Numbered from the stretch's first letter, positions 53,201 to 62,485 are shown. The stretch is 64,000 bases of DNA from an uncultured Bacteroidales bacterium (GCA_902801485.1 CADCIP010000004.1:94525-158524); one strand, 5' to 3'. Translations and numbers: made by a program. The notes: generated from the sequence alone by a model not told the origin.

Positions 53201-55486
53201 AATCTTCTTGGTCTCTGTCTTTATTTCCTCTTCGGAGAGTTCGCATTCGTCAAGGATATAAAGGGCTGTTCCCTTGGGATAGAGAGCGCTGGGCTCCTGA
53301 CTGGTACGCAGGTATTCCTCCAGCTCGTCGCGTTTCTTACCGGCAAAGTCATCGTGCTCCTCCAAATACTTATCTGTCTCCTCAACTTTCTGCTTGTAAG
53401 CAGCGTATGCATCGGCACAAGACCTTACACTATTGCGTAAGTCCTGAATACTGTTCCATGCAGCCATGAACTCATCAATGTTCTTACACTGCTCAACGCC
53501 TTGCAGTGCAGCCTGGTAGCTCTCTATCAGGCTCTTCTGTGCCTGCGTGTTCTCGCAGAAATCGGTTTCGGCACCGATGACTTTATTGGCGAAAGCCGTA
53601 AAGGTGGTGTTGTCGTAAGCATTTCCGCATACATCTCCTGCCTTGTATATACGTTCGTGAGTGGGGAAGGGGAAGGGATGTTCATCTTCCTCGAGTGTCT
53701 GGTTCCAGACGATGTCCGACTGGTCGCCATTCAGCAGGTAGCAGAGCATACCGTTTGTCACATCCTCGGCATTAACCTGAGTGGTGTTAGGCTGATGAGA
53801 GCCGAACTCGTTCACGAAGTAGCAGTTATTACAGGTTACTACGTCGGGGTTACGGGCAAAGGTATAGGCGTTACCCTGACTGGTATCGATGTCTATTATA
53901 CCTGTGAAGACACAGTTGTTCAGTGTAGAACTTGATCCTGACCATCCGATGAAGGCAGCACAGTTATAACCCGTACCCGAAATACTTCCGGCAAAGATAC
54001 AGTTCTCGATGAGGGAACCGTCGGCACTGCCACGGCCAATGAGTCCTGAAATAGCAGCATCACCCTCGAAAGAGCTGGTCACATTTACATCGCAAACTAC
54101 ATTCAGCACCTTGCCGCCGAAGATTTCACCTACCAAGGGACCTACCTTGTTATAAGGTGCAATGAGGCTACCGGTGATGTAGAGATTCAGTATAGTACCG
54201 TCGAGGTAACGGAAGAGGCCCCAACTGCTTTCTGTAGCCACCAGATCTATGTTCAGTGTCTTGTAATTACCATCGAAGATTCCCTTGTAGTGGTTTCCGC
54301 TTGTACCGATAACAGTAAATTCTGTACTGGAGAGGTCGATATCATCCAGCAGTTTTGCATTGGCTGTGTTGTTACCCTGATTTACCAGATTGGCAAACCA
54401 TACGAACTGGTCGGCCGTCTCTATCTGATAGAAGCCGTCAACCAAAGAGGCCATGCTGGGATCTACCTTGCCGCAGTTGATACAGATGCCATCCTTATAC
54501 TGGTGGGGAGGAATATCCTGCGTCTTGGTATTAGAATAGGTAAGGGGTGAACCGTCGGCACTCTGTCCGTTACAACTCAAGTTACCTGCCGCATATACCT
54601 GCTTGCTGTTTGAGAATGGAACGGGAACCATGTCGCTGCCCAGTGTCTGCCACCACGAGATGGTTTCCTGTGTACCGTTCAGCATGTAACAGAGTTCACC
54701 GCTTGTAAGTTGCTCTTCGGTTACTTGCTCGCAACCGTCGTTGGGAGTTGCCCATTCGTTCAGATAGAAGCAGTTGTTTACTGCTACCAGATCAGGGCGA
54801 CGGGATATTGTATAACTGGGATTGTTGCCAGTTTCCGCATCGGCGTTGATGGCTCCTGCAAAGATGCAGTTGGTGATTGTGGCATTGCAGCCGTCGCCTG
54901 CCCAACCCAGCATACTGGCGATACTGTATGCTTCTGGTGCATCGATAGTACCGTCGTAAACGCAGTTGGTTATCTTCACGCCGGAAGCACTCGAACGGGC
55001 ACAGATACCGGCATAGCAGGCATCCAAGTTGGCCGTTCCGATAATATCTACCGAGGAATAGCAGTTCTCGATGGTACCGCCAAAGCATTCGCCTACAATA
55101 CCGGCAACTTTGTTGATGCCGGTGGTGATAGAACCGTCAACCTTCAGGTTCTTAACGGTACCGGAAACACCGCCGAAAAGTCCGAAGCTGGCGCTTTCTA
55201 CTGTAACACTGTAGTTTATACAGTGGAACTGTCCGTCGAAGGTACCCGCGTACTTGTGGTCGCCCGTATCTCCGATTTTAACAAATTCGGCAAAGTCAAT
55301 GTCTTCTTTCAACACCGCATTGAGTTCGGTGTTTCCAGCATTGACAGCCAAAGCAAAATTCCTCAAATCCTCCGCTGTAGAGATTTGAACAATGCCATCC
55401 TCGATTACAAGGTCGTCCAGACCCTCTGCCTTAGATGTCAGGCCGAGTGCGAGAAGCATTGCAAAGAAAAGAGTAAACTTCTTCAT
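50219..55486 (-). CDS. Very large secreted GLUG-repeat-like protein
   Basis: 1755 residues with signal peptide (MKKFTLFFAMLLALGLTSKAEG). Four units of about 290-310 residues (about 25-340, 350-650, 1125-1430, 1440-1715) share YAGTFDGQFHCINY-like starts, GLFxxxxGTVKNL, GGIVGExxGGTIENC and TITNCIF patterns, as in GLUG-motif or beta-helix surface proteins. Two units are led by C-x-x-C-G knuckles (INCGKVDPS and TECGAPDLT). The middle (about 650-1120) is helical and then has a carbohydrate-binding-like beta domain (NPTFTNGFEGWEGKVGTG). The tail IYDLSGRR...KGIYIVNGKK contains two in-frame repeat words. Probably surface-exposed adhesin or glycan binder. Confidence 0.8.
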   Translation of the reverse strand: MKKFTLFFAMLLALGLTSKAEGLDDLVIEDGIVQISTAEDLRNFALAVNAGNTELNAVLKEDIDFAEFVKIGDTGDHKYAGTFDGQFHCINYSVTVESASFGLFGGVSGTVKNLKVDGSITTGINKVAGIVGECFGGTIENCYSSVDIIGTANLDACYAGICARSSASGVKITNCVYDGTIDAPEAYSIASMLGWAGDGCNATITNCIFAGAINADAETGNNPSYTISRRPDLVAVNNCFYLNEWATPNDGCEQVTEEQLTSGELCYMLNGTQETISWWQTLGSDMVPVPFSNSKQVYAAGNLSCNGQSADGSPLTYSNTKTQDIPPHQYKDGICINCGKVDPSMASLVDGFYQIETADQFVWFANLVNQGNNTANAKLLDDIDLSSTEFTVIGTSGNHYKGIFDGNYKTLNIDLVATESSWGLFRYLDGTILNLYITGSLIAPYNKVGPLVGEIFGGKVLNVVCDVNVTSSFEGDAAISGLIGRGSADGSLIENCIFAGSISGTGYNCAAFIGWSGSSSTLNNCVFTGIIDIDTSQGNAYTFARNPDVVTCNNCYFVNEFGSHQPNTTQVNAEDVTNGMLCYLLNGDQSDIVWNQTLEEDEHPFPFPTHERIYKAGDVCGNAYDNTTFTAFANKVIGAETDFCENTQAQKSLIESYQAALQGVEQCKNIDEFMAAWNSIQDLRNSVRSCADAYAAYKQKVEETDKYLEEHDDFAGKKRDELEEYLRTSQEPSALYPKGTALYILDECELSEEEIKTETKKIAAMLEAAITEEPAAGTDMTMLIANPTFTNGFEGWEGKVGTGHSGADGSEMHAAESWNSTMDMYQTISGLANGIYEVRINGVYRPYPGDVDLYNTNYMATLTANGMTNYFQVPVEDAIPMSEAVDGYNCNLTGEYPDYEVTDFNGVDGYVPRGLVGYCRAFESGRYENAILANVTDGTLKIGIREVGSGFENDAFGFGNVRLFYHGTLDQAGAGLDNVLESQAARANTILNHYEADFGSDYAVYPNFSNEIKQKLQAAVDAVATVSDGEAKLALIQQFSDLFEETIRCKQGYINVVREYDKLQAMADDLQALFTDEQANEINTLMEQLWGYYDGAATTEEACKDHLSGLSFMPKKLDGMYCLGTPVELMLFGSLVNAGETDADAVLTDDIDVSAVEMTMISTLDNKYAGTFDGQGHTITYTMNANQEIVGLFRALTGTIKNLCVAGTIYTSYKKAGGIVAEIFGGTIQNCLSSVNIESDFNDDAAYAGIAFRGSAAGCVVKDCIYTGTINAPYAFNMAGILGFTGSDCSSTVSNCLFMGTIIGDPKGTDNPSYTISRNPSVSTVINCYYMNGFGTPNSGSTEVTAEEIASGKVAFLLNGDQKDIQWTQNLPEDSYPVPFPTRGVVYANGALKCDGKTPVDGTTVTYSNTEGSTIEDHHFENGFCTECGAPDLTMATLVDGFWQIGSAEQLVWFAKKVNYGDTKDNAQLIANIDLTEVMNEFPMIGTTDKKYEGIFDGQCHTVTINKVNEAEGFGMFRALSGTVRNLRTAGTINTSAKRVGGIVCEIYGGTIENCESAVEIISTFSGDALTGGIVARGSGDNSVINNCLFSGSLKSETAWNCIPIVGWCGNVTYITNTLSVGEVDITLYANGTHYALARNPGNAKCTNCYFLNLVGDINEGSAQVTEEQLKNGEVCELLNAGQETAHWTQTDNYPVPFVAPIDDEDGIANLNVNDNANDGAIYDLSGRRINSHPSTLNSQLRKGIYIVNGKKVLF
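50263..50362. repeat. Two word repeats in the tail of the GLUG-like gene
   Basis: 50263-50300 is a GAGTTGAGAGTTGAG tandem (read as PSTLNSQL); 50331-50362 is a CGTTAGCGTTATCGTTAACG tandem (read as NVNDNAND). Both families also make up the insertion at 10277-10474 in uxaA. Confidence 0.85.
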
Positions 55487-55547
55487 GATGTTGCAAATTG
55501 GTTAATAATTATTCGGTTATTTTGGTCAAAATTGTATCATTCTGCGG

Positions 55548-55578
55548 CAAAAGTAGCAAATATTTGTCTTACTGCAAA
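55548..55578 (-). promoter_or_regulatory. Bacteroidetes-type promoter for the GLUG-like gene
   Basis: On the coding strand TTTG (55575-55578), 19-bp spacer, TACTTTTG (55548-55555): full match. Leader of about 55 bases. Confidence 0.75.
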
Positions 55579-55682
55579 CAATATCTGCAAAAAAAAATAT
55601 TATTGCCATAAAAAAATTCTTCCCTACATAAATATGATAAGGGGGACGTCCCTTTTGCGCTGAACCTTTTGCCAAGGGAGTA

Positions 55683-57914
55683 CTACTTCTTCTCGCTCAT
55701 CTGGAACTGGAGTGTTCCGCCAGCCATAATCTGACTGTGAGTAAGTGTCCAGTCGGTTATCTTCTGACCGTTCAGCTTTACGCCCTTCACATAGATGGCT
55801 TTGTCGCTCTTGCGAGGTGCCAGGATAGTGAATTCCTTTCCGCCTGCCAGATGCAGCGTTGCCTTCTGGAAGAGAGGTGTACCAATGGTGTATTCGGCAC
55901 TTCCGGCATTGAAGGGATAGAAGCCGAGGGCTGAGAAGATGTACCAGGCCGACATCTGTCCGCAGTCGTCGTTACCGGCATAGCCGCAGGGTGTCTCGTT
56001 ATAGAATGTACTGCGCACCTGATTCACCAACTCCTGAGTGCGCCAGGGCTGACCGGCAAAGTTATAAAGATAGACGGTATGATGACTGGGCTCGTTACCG
56101 TGGGCATACTGACCGATAAATCCGCTGGCATTGCCATTCACCTCACCGCTGGTAGCAGTAAGGGTAAAGTTCTCGTCGAGCTTCTGGATGAAGCCCTTCT
56201 CACCACCTAAGAGTTCTATCAGCCCCTTCGGATTCTGAGGCACGAACCACATATACTGCCAGGCATTTCCCTCGATGAAGCATGGTTCTTCGTAGCTCAG
56301 AGGATCGAACTTCCCGATAAAGTTACCCTTGCTGTCCTTGGGACGGAAGAAGCCTGTCTCCTTGTCCCACAGATTGCGGTAGAACTCGCTACGACGCAGG
56401 AAACGCTCGTAGTCGGCCTGCTTGCCCAACTTCTTGGCTACGGCAGCTACGCACCAGTCGTCGAAGGCCTGCTCCAGGGTGATGCTTACGCTGGTACCCT
56501 GCAAATCCTGAGGCATATAGCCGTACTTCTCCCAAGCTTCGAAGGGACTGTTGGTATGCGTGCGGGTGCTACTCTCGTACATTGCCTTATAAGCTTTCTC
56601 GGCATCTACGCCGGGGATTTCTGCCAATATAGCATCGGCTAAGACAGGAATGGCGTGATTACCAATCATGCAGTAGTTGTCCTGTCCCCAAAGGTCCCAG
56701 ATGGGCAGATAGCCGTAGGTCTCGTGATGGAGAATCATATCGCGTACAAACTGAGCGGCCACATCGGGGCAGAGCAATGTGTATAGGGGATGAGCGGCAC
56801 GGAAAGTGTCCCAAAGACTGAAGGTGCTGTGGTAAGACTGACCGGCAGGCATCTGCTTAATCTCGAAGTTGGTGTCCATATACCTTCCGTCCACATCGCT
56901 GATGGTATTGGGTTGCATCAGCACATGATAAAGACCTGTATAGAAGATGGTCTTCTGGGCATCCGTACCTTCTATATCTATGCGGGAAAGTTCCTTCTCC
57001 CAGGCATCGTGGGCAGCCTTCGCATAGTAACCGAAATCCCAGCTCTGTGCCTCGGCCTTCATATTCTTACGGGCACCGTCGTTATCGACGGCAGAGATAG
57101 CAACCTTAACCATCAGGTCCTGACTGTCCTGACTGTTGAACTCGAGGGCAGCACGCAGGGTACGGCCGTTCATCACATCGCTCTCGCCAACAGAGCGTCC
57201 GCCGTCCATCATCAGGCGGCCCTGGATGGGCTTGCTGAACTCGGCACGGAAATAAACCTTGCGCAACTTGGCCCAACCGGTCAGCACACGGAAGCCCTCG
57301 ATGGTATGGTCGTCAACCACGCGCATCTGACTCTGGATAATCTGATAAGCCCTGCGACCGGCATAGTAGGCATCGCCGCGCCACGTCATACGGTCCAGAT
57401 CGAGAATCACCGTCTGCTGTGCGCCCTTGGGGAAGGTATATTTATGAATTCCGGCATGAACGGTAGCCGACAGGTTGACGAGGATATTCTCGTTCTGCAA
57501 CTTCACCATATAGAAGCCGGGAGCAGCAGATTCCTCGCTGTGCTTGTATGTCTGTGCAAAGATACCCTTCTTCAGTTCGGCAGGAGTCACCTTTTTAATG
57601 GTGGGCATCAGGGAAATATCTATCAGGTCGGTACAACCCGTTCCGCTCAGATGCGTATGGGTAAATCCGAAGATGCTGTCCTTATTGAAATCGTAGCCGC
57701 AGCAAGGGTCCCAGGTTACATACTGCTCCGTCTCGGGACATAGCTGCACCATTCCCTGCGGCATTGTAGGGCCGGGGAAAGTACTTCCGCTCAGGGCACC
57801 CGTCTCGTCGGTCTGGGTTCCGATAAAGGGATTTACAAACTTTGTGTAGTCAATGGCCTGCAACTGAAAGGTTGCTGCTACCATAACAATCAGAGATAAA
57901 AATGTCTTTTTCAT
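55683..57914 (-). CDS. GH92 family alpha-mannosidase
   Basis: Exported glycosidase of 743 residues, the usual length for GH92, a calcium-dependent exo-alpha-mannosidase family. Signal peptide; YTKFVNPFIGT start; FGFTHTHLSGTG; NAWQYMWFVPQNPKGL; GNEPSHHTVYLYNFAGQPW; NDDCGQMSAWYIFSALGFYP. It trims alpha-mannose from host or yeast glycans, linkage not predictable. Its upstream neighbour on the same strand is an esterase gene; the 85-bp gap is filled by TTAGCGG words. Confidence 0.95.
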   Translation of the reverse strand: MKKTFLSLIVMVAATFQLQAIDYTKFVNPFIGTQTDETGALSGSTFPGPTMPQGMVQLCPETEQYVTWDPCCGYDFNKDSIFGFTHTHLSGTGCTDLIDISLMPTIKKVTPAELKKGIFAQTYKHSEESAAPGFYMVKLQNENILVNLSATVHAGIHKYTFPKGAQQTVILDLDRMTWRGDAYYAGRRAYQIIQSQMRVVDDHTIEGFRVLTGWAKLRKVYFRAEFSKPIQGRLMMDGGRSVGESDVMNGRTLRAALEFNSQDSQDLMVKVAISAVDNDGARKNMKAEAQSWDFGYYAKAAHDAWEKELSRIDIEGTDAQKTIFYTGLYHVLMQPNTISDVDGRYMDTNFEIKQMPAGQSYHSTFSLWDTFRAAHPLYTLLCPDVAAQFVRDMILHHETYGYLPIWDLWGQDNYCMIGNHAIPVLADAILAEIPGVDAEKAYKAMYESSTRTHTNSPFEAWEKYGYMPQDLQGTSVSITLEQAFDDWCVAAVAKKLGKQADYERFLRRSEFYRNLWDKETGFFRPKDSKGNFIGKFDPLSYEEPCFIEGNAWQYMWFVPQNPKGLIELLGGEKGFIQKLDENFTLTATSGEVNGNASGFIGQYAHGNEPSHHTVYLYNFAGQPWRTQELVNQVRSTFYNETPCGYAGNDDCGQMSAWYIFSALGFYPFNAGSAEYTIGTPLFQKATLHLAGGKEFTILAPRKSDKAIYVKGVKLNGQKITDWTLTHSQIMAGGTLQFQMSEKK

Positions 57915-57924
57915 TTATTTAAAT

Positions 57925-57966
57925 TAAAATCGATTAGCGATTAGCGGTTAGAGGTTAGCGGTTAGC
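57925..57966. repeat. GGTTAGCG/GATTAGCG word repeat
   Basis: ATCGATTAGCGATTAGCGG, then GGTTAGAGGTTAGCGG copies, in the spacer between the esterase and mannosidase genes. Same word as at 9692-9764. Confidence 0.75.
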
Positions 57967-57999
57967 GAGCTCAGCGGCAGCAAATTCTTCACTCTTCAC

Positions 58000-58809
58000 T
58001 CACTCCATATACTCCTCTTCCTTTCCGTCACTCTTGAGGTCACGCAGGTCCTCGTATGCTTTGCTCAGCATTTCGGGTGTAACCTTGAAGTCGCGGCAGA
58101 CCTCGCGTCCGGGGTCTTTGGTAGAATGACTGAAGAGCCAGTCGTACGTCTGTGTCATATAGAAGAGTCGTGCAGGCCGTCCGTGATCTACTCCCTTCAG
58201 CGGTGTAAAGATAAGGCGGTCCGTTCCTGTTTTCTCCATCGCATCCACCACCTTCTGCGAGGCACTGAAAGGCACAGCGCGGTCGGCAGTTCCGTGCAGA
58301 ATCCACATAGGAACCTTTGAGAGGCCCTCTACATTCTTCACTGTAGCACCGCCACAGGCAGCCATGCCGGCAGCGATACGGTCGGGATAAGTGGCACAGA
58401 GGTCGATGGTTCCGTATCCGCCCATACTCATGCCGTAAACATAGATGCGTGTGGTATCGACGGCAAAGTTCTTAATAGCCCAATCCACAATCTTCATTAC
58501 CTTCTCGGGGCTCCATCCGTTATTGGTCTGCGGAGCCAGAATATAGCTGTCGATGCTAAGCCCCTTGGCCACGGCACTGATGGGCCCATAGCGTTTTACC
58601 CGCTCCAGATTATGACCGCTAAGACTTTTGCCGTGCAAGAAGATAAGCAGGGGAAAGTGCGCCTTGGGGTCCTTATGCGAACCGCCCTCGGGGTCGTGGA
58701 ACCAGAAGTTATAGCTACCGGGCACAGTACCCCGATATGCCTTGAAGTCCTGAGCGCCTGCCGAAGTGTAAAAAAGCATCACAAGGAGCCAAAGAACGAG
58801 TCTTTTCAT
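58000..58809 (-). CDS. Exported esterase-like alpha/beta-hydrolase
   Basis: 269 residues from MKRLVLWLLVMLFYTSAGAQ, a signal peptide. The core has LLIFLHGKSLSG (oxyanion region), YVYGMSMGGYGT (nucleophile elbow GMSMG), LHGTADRAVP (acid) and DHGRP (His). Similar to feruloyl or acetyl-xylan esterase-like proteins. Upstream ATGs at 58839 and 58821 are too close to the TACTTTTG box at 58844-58851 to be preferred. It probably forms one unit with the mannosidase gene downstream. Confidence 0.82.
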   Translation of the reverse strand: MKRLVLWLLVMLFYTSAGAQDFKAYRGTVPGSYNFWFHDPEGGSHKDPKAHFPLLIFLHGKSLSGHNLERVKRYGPISAVAKGLSIDSYILAPQTNNGWSPEKVMKIVDWAIKNFAVDTTRIYVYGMSMGGYGTIDLCATYPDRIAAGMAACGGATVKNVEGLSKVPMWILHGTADRAVPFSASQKVVDAMEKTGTDRLIFTPLKGVDHGRPARLFYMTQTYDWLFSHSTKDPGREVCRDFKVTPEMLSKAYEDLRDLKSDGKEEEYME

Positions 58810-58843
58810 GCAAAATCTCATCTTATTTTTGTGTTTCAAGTCA

Positions 58844-58851
58844 CAAAAGTA
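58844..58851 (-). promoter_or_regulatory. -7 box for the esterase-mannosidase unit
   Basis: CAAAAGTA on the plus strand reads TACTTTTG on the coding strand. It is divergent from the promoter at 58873-58902, the two lying within 60 bp. Confidence 0.55.
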
Positions 58852-58872
58852 ATAAAAATATGCACATCACCC

Positions 58873-58902
58873 TTTGTTTCTTGCATTTAATTTGTACTTT
58901 TG
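58873..58902 (+). promoter_or_regulatory. Bacteroidetes-type promoter for the small exported protein
   Basis: TTTG (58873-58876), 18-bp spacer, TACTTTTG (58895-58902), 22 bp before the ATG at 58925. It rules out the upstream ATG at 58874. Confidence 0.65.
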
Positions 58903-58924
58903 TGAACATTTAACAAAGAAAAGA

Positions 58925-59326
58925 ATGATAAACGTCCTTTTTACAGCCCTTATGCTGACGGCTCTGCCCGATGACACCATTCCGCCAACCCACGAGCCGA
59001 CAGACACGCTAAAAGAAGTGCAGGTAGTAGCACCGAGTTCTATGGCAGGTCTTCAGGATGCCATACGCCAGAGTATGGAAAGAATGGGAGTTCCCCGCAC
59101 CCCGAATATGGGTGAAGTGATAGATAAGATTTCCCCGGGACTGACAGACAAGATTCTACATCCCTTCGCCTTTAAGGACAGGAAGAAGGCCCGCAAGCAC
59201 CAGCGCGACAAGAAAATCCTTGAAGAATTCGACAAGGTTAAAAGTTTTGACGACTTGGTACGCGAAGCCTTGGAACGCGAAGGTATTGTCCTTCCTGAAC
59301 GAAAGGAAAACACTGACAGCAAATAA
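58925..59326 (+). CDS. Small exported protein of unknown function
   Basis: 133 residues. A short hydrophobic start (MINVLFTALMLTA) may act as signal or anchor; then a Pro/Thr-rich stretch, a conserved-looking LKEVQVVAPSSMAGLQDAIRQSMERMG segment and a highly basic region (FKDRKKARKHQRDKK) before an acidic helical end. The LKEVxV pattern resembles sequences just after the signal of TonB-linked proteins, but no such domain follows. Not recognised. Converges on the rhamnosidase-like gene with only 13 bp between stops. Confidence 0.65.
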   Translation: MINVLFTALMLTALPDDTIPPTHEPTDTLKEVQVVAPSSMAGLQDAIRQSMERMGVPRTPNMGEVIDKISPGLTDKILHPFAFKDRKKARKHQRDKKILEEFDKVKSFDDLVREALEREGIVLPERKENTDSK

Positions 59327-59339
59327 TCCCCCCCTTAAC

Positions 59340-62300
59340 TTAATATTGTATCAGGCGCACAGGACCCATGAGACCGGATTCCTGAAGCCCTGAGTTGGCA
59401 TCGTAAGGATTTACGGTGGCGTAAGTCTTGCGTTCCGATTCGGGCAGACGGGCATCACCGACAAGGCGGTTGCGCCAGTTGTTGACAACCTCTATACGGA
59501 TTGTGTTCTGCCCCTGCTTCAAGAGTCCTGTTACGGGAACCCGATAAGGGAAGGTCCACGCACCTCCTGCATACCGGTCGTTTACAAAGACGCGTGCCAT
59601 TACCATAACGCGGCCCAGGTCGAGATAAACGGCTCCCTGAGGCTGACTGCCAAGGTACATCGTATTTGTATATGAAGCCATTCCGGCATAATACCTGATA
59701 GCATCATCCTGATTCTTGCTCCAATCCGTAAGCTCGTCGAACGTCTGGGGTTCGGAGGGGCCTCGCATATCGGACTGAAAAATAACGGTCCAAGGCATAT
59801 CTGTCTTGGCAAGCACTGTGGGATCGGGATAGTTTGGTGTCTGAGAAGCAGGACGCTCGGAGGCAGGAGTGTCAAATACCACAAACAGGCTTTGGTTAGG
59901 CTCCAGATGCATAGGCACGGTGGTCTGTCCGTCCTGCTGCCAGAACTGAGGCAGCTGACGCTTCTCACCCGTAACAGGGTCCCATGTATCAGGGGATTTT
60001 CCCTGGATGCGGAAAATGGCATCGAAGGTCTGAGGCTGCTCGCTCTGATTGCTTATAAAATAGATATCCGAGCCTTTCTGCTGACGATGGATAAAGGAGT
60101 ACGGAACGGTCTGCCGGGCAAAGCAGTCGGGCCTAACACCTAGTGCATCAAGCACCTTCTGAAGCTCAGTGCCGTCAGGCCATACACGTCCCTTCCCGTA
60201 CGCTCCCGCCTGCCACATCTTACCGGCCAACAGGCGAACCTGCTCATCGCATTGGGGATAGTTCTGCATGCTGGGCGAAGCAACAGGTTGGGGGCCAAGG
60301 ATATTGAGGCCCTGTTTTACAAGGCTTTCAATGACTTTCAGCACCTCAGGTCTCATCGTCTTTTGTTGTGGAAGGACGAGCACACGGTACTGCATGCCGC
60401 CGGGCAGAGAGAGACAGCCATCCTTTACGGTGCACCGTTTGAGTACCTCGGCATTGATGTAATCGAAGCTATAGCCCCGTGGTAATTCCGGCTTGCACTC
60501 GCCCGTCATTTTCGGTGTGTCCTCACCGATGAAATAAGCCACATCGGCAATATAGCGTCCCTGCTGAAGCATCAGGTTGCAACGGCGAAGATAGTCGGTA
60601 AAAAGGTCCATCTGCTGGAACCAGATGTTCTTACGGTTGAACTCATTACCGTAGGGAGCACTGATACCAGGGAAGGTGGTGTTGTCGGGTTGCTGAATAT
60701 AGAGGTGCAGCAGCGTTGCATTGATACCCTCGCAGAAGAAACGGTCGGTGCGCTGCTTCATGACGTATGGATAACGGTTAAAAGGAGGCCCGCCAGCGGT
60801 GCAGCTCTCAGCCCATACTTTCTGCTTGCCATAGATGTGTGCACAGCTGCTGGCTGCACGGTTCTCAATATCACCCAGAGAGCCTTCGCTCCAGAACTCG
60901 CCAGCCACCTCGTCGCTCTGTCCGCCATACATCAGGAACTCGCCCGGGAATCCCCAATGTCCGTAGCATTCGAGCCAGGTAGTAAGCCCGTTCCTGTTGC
61001 TGACCTTACGCAACCCGCCCACATAGTCGTATGCCACACGGTCGGCCACCAGTCGGCGCAAATCCCACAGGAAACGTTCGCTCTGGTCCTGAGAGCCTAT
61101 TACCTGACCATACATAACAGGAAGCCAGGGGACGGGGTCGTAGCCGTATGTCCGACGGAAGACAGGTATCATATCGTCTGTCCAGTTCTGCCCGCCCATC
61201 TCGTAGCTGTCTTCAACGGTAGCAATCAGGCTCTTTCGGTCTTTGGCGGGAATGCGTCGGAGTATCTCACCCATAAAGGCATCAAAGTGGTCTGCCACAT
61301 GTTTCCGGCTCATCTTGTCCACCTCCAGACCGGTAGCCTCGGGCGAGGCTGGTCCGTTGGTGACACCTGTAGTGAGCATAGCCGTTCGGTATATTGTCCA
61401 TTCGCCTGCCGGCACCTCCCATTCCAGTTTTCCGTTATCCTGCATCTTTTCCGTCAGGTCGATAACTTTCCCGGGTTGTGCTATCAGTCCTGTCTGCAGC
61501 GGTTCGGGCTGTGTGGGCCACATATACCAGTCCCACATAGGCAGCGGGCTCTGGAACATCTTGCCCAACGTCTTCTCTTCGTAGCGTTCCACCAAGGGCT
61601 GTTCGCTCAGTGTTACCGTCAGTTTGGTGGGCTGACCGCCACCGTTCAGTGTCAGACGGAAATCCTGAGCCTTCACATCGGGAATACTCAGGCTGATTGG
61701 CGCCAAGGGATGAAAACCTACGTTAGGATTATGGTTGGTTCGGTCCAAGTGCTCCGTACGCAAGACTTTGTATTCCCCATTAACCTTAGCCTCCAGCGTA
61801 GCATCCACGAGCAAGTAGGCAGGTGTTTCAAAAAGAACACTGCGCAGTGTCATAGGTTCGTCCAGATGAATATCCTTCGATTCCCTGACTCCCGGCTCTT
61901 TGTCCACCTCGCATACAAATGACTTATGGGGAACGTCGGGCACAGCAACTACACAGACATCTTGAGCATCCTTACCCACAACGGGCAGTGTCAGGCTTTG
62001 TATCATACCGTTCCCCTTCACCCTGACATGTTGCTGCGCCAGATAGCGCATACTCTGCTGCGGCTTAATCCACGGACCACCACTCTGACTCCATCCCGGG
62101 CAGTTAAAAAGACCTATCTGGATATCCAGCTCTGTAGCTTTCTTCAGGGCAGCATGCAGCACCTCCCACCATCCGGGCGAAAGGACCTTTATGCCTCCGG
62201 GCCTTACACTTCCTTCCCAGATGTTTCCGATGAAGGCACGGTCTATGCCAGCCTTCTTCATCGCTTCCAGATCTCGCTCCACACCTTCTACAGAGATGTT

Positions 62301-62459
62301 GTCCGAAATCCAATACCAGTAAACGGCCACACGCTGGTCGCATTTGGCAGTCTGAAACTGAGTGTATAAAGGTTGCGCCTTTTTCGCGCAGACAACGGGC
62401 ATATTACCGCCCATCATCCCTATACAAGGGAGGATAAGAGTCAAGAAAAGCCTTCTCAT
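59340..62459 (-). CDS. GH106-like alpha-L-rhamnosidase
   Basis: Exported glycosidase of 1039 residues from MRRLFLTLILPCIGMMGG, a signal peptide. N-terminal TIM-barrel segments VAVYWYWISDNISVEGVERDLEAMKKAGIDRAFIG, NCPGWSQSGGPWI and a long middle (DSYEMGGQNWTDDM, TWLECYGHWGFPGEFLMYGGQSDEVAGEFW) match GH106-type enzymes; the C-terminus is a galactose-binding-like beta-sandwich (YLDLGRVMVMARVFVNDRYAGGAWTFPYRV). GH106 enzymes release L-rhamnose from pectin or plant glycosides. A GH2-like relative is the alternative. It follows fucO on the same strand, 79 bp away. Confidence 0.8.
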   Translation of the reverse strand: MRRLFLTLILPCIGMMGGNMPVVCAKKAQPLYTQFQTAKCDQRVAVYWYWISDNISVEGVERDLEAMKKAGIDRAFIGNIWEGSVRPGGIKVLSPGWWEVLHAALKKATELDIQIGLFNCPGWSQSGGPWIKPQQSMRYLAQQHVRVKGNGMIQSLTLPVVGKDAQDVCVVAVPDVPHKSFVCEVDKEPGVRESKDIHLDEPMTLRSVLFETPAYLLVDATLEAKVNGEYKVLRTEHLDRTNHNPNVGFHPLAPISLSIPDVKAQDFRLTLNGGGQPTKLTVTLSEQPLVERYEEKTLGKMFQSPLPMWDWYMWPTQPEPLQTGLIAQPGKVIDLTEKMQDNGKLEWEVPAGEWTIYRTAMLTTGVTNGPASPEATGLEVDKMSRKHVADHFDAFMGEILRRIPAKDRKSLIATVEDSYEMGGQNWTDDMIPVFRRTYGYDPVPWLPVMYGQVIGSQDQSERFLWDLRRLVADRVAYDYVGGLRKVSNRNGLTTWLECYGHWGFPGEFLMYGGQSDEVAGEFWSEGSLGDIENRAASSCAHIYGKQKVWAESCTAGGPPFNRYPYVMKQRTDRFFCEGINATLLHLYIQQPDNTTFPGISAPYGNEFNRKNIWFQQMDLFTDYLRRCNLMLQQGRYIADVAYFIGEDTPKMTGECKPELPRGYSFDYINAEVLKRCTVKDGCLSLPGGMQYRVLVLPQQKTMRPEVLKVIESLVKQGLNILGPQPVASPSMQNYPQCDEQVRLLAGKMWQAGAYGKGRVWPDGTELQKVLDALGVRPDCFARQTVPYSFIHRQQKGSDIYFISNQSEQPQTFDAIFRIQGKSPDTWDPVTGEKRQLPQFWQQDGQTTVPMHLEPNQSLFVVFDTPASERPASQTPNYPDPTVLAKTDMPWTVIFQSDMRGPSEPQTFDELTDWSKNQDDAIRYYAGMASYTNTMYLGSQPQGAVYLDLGRVMVMARVFVNDRYAGGAWTFPYRVPVTGLLKQGQNTIRIEVVNNWRNRLVGDARLPESERKTYATVNPYDANSGLQESGLMGPVRLIQY

Positions 62460-62485
62460 TAATCCAAAAGAATTTAGAGCATTGA

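Noticed and set aside
50219-57914. A classical polysaccharide utilisation locus
   Set aside because: No SusC/SusD-type genes were found in the window, so the name would go beyond the evidence.
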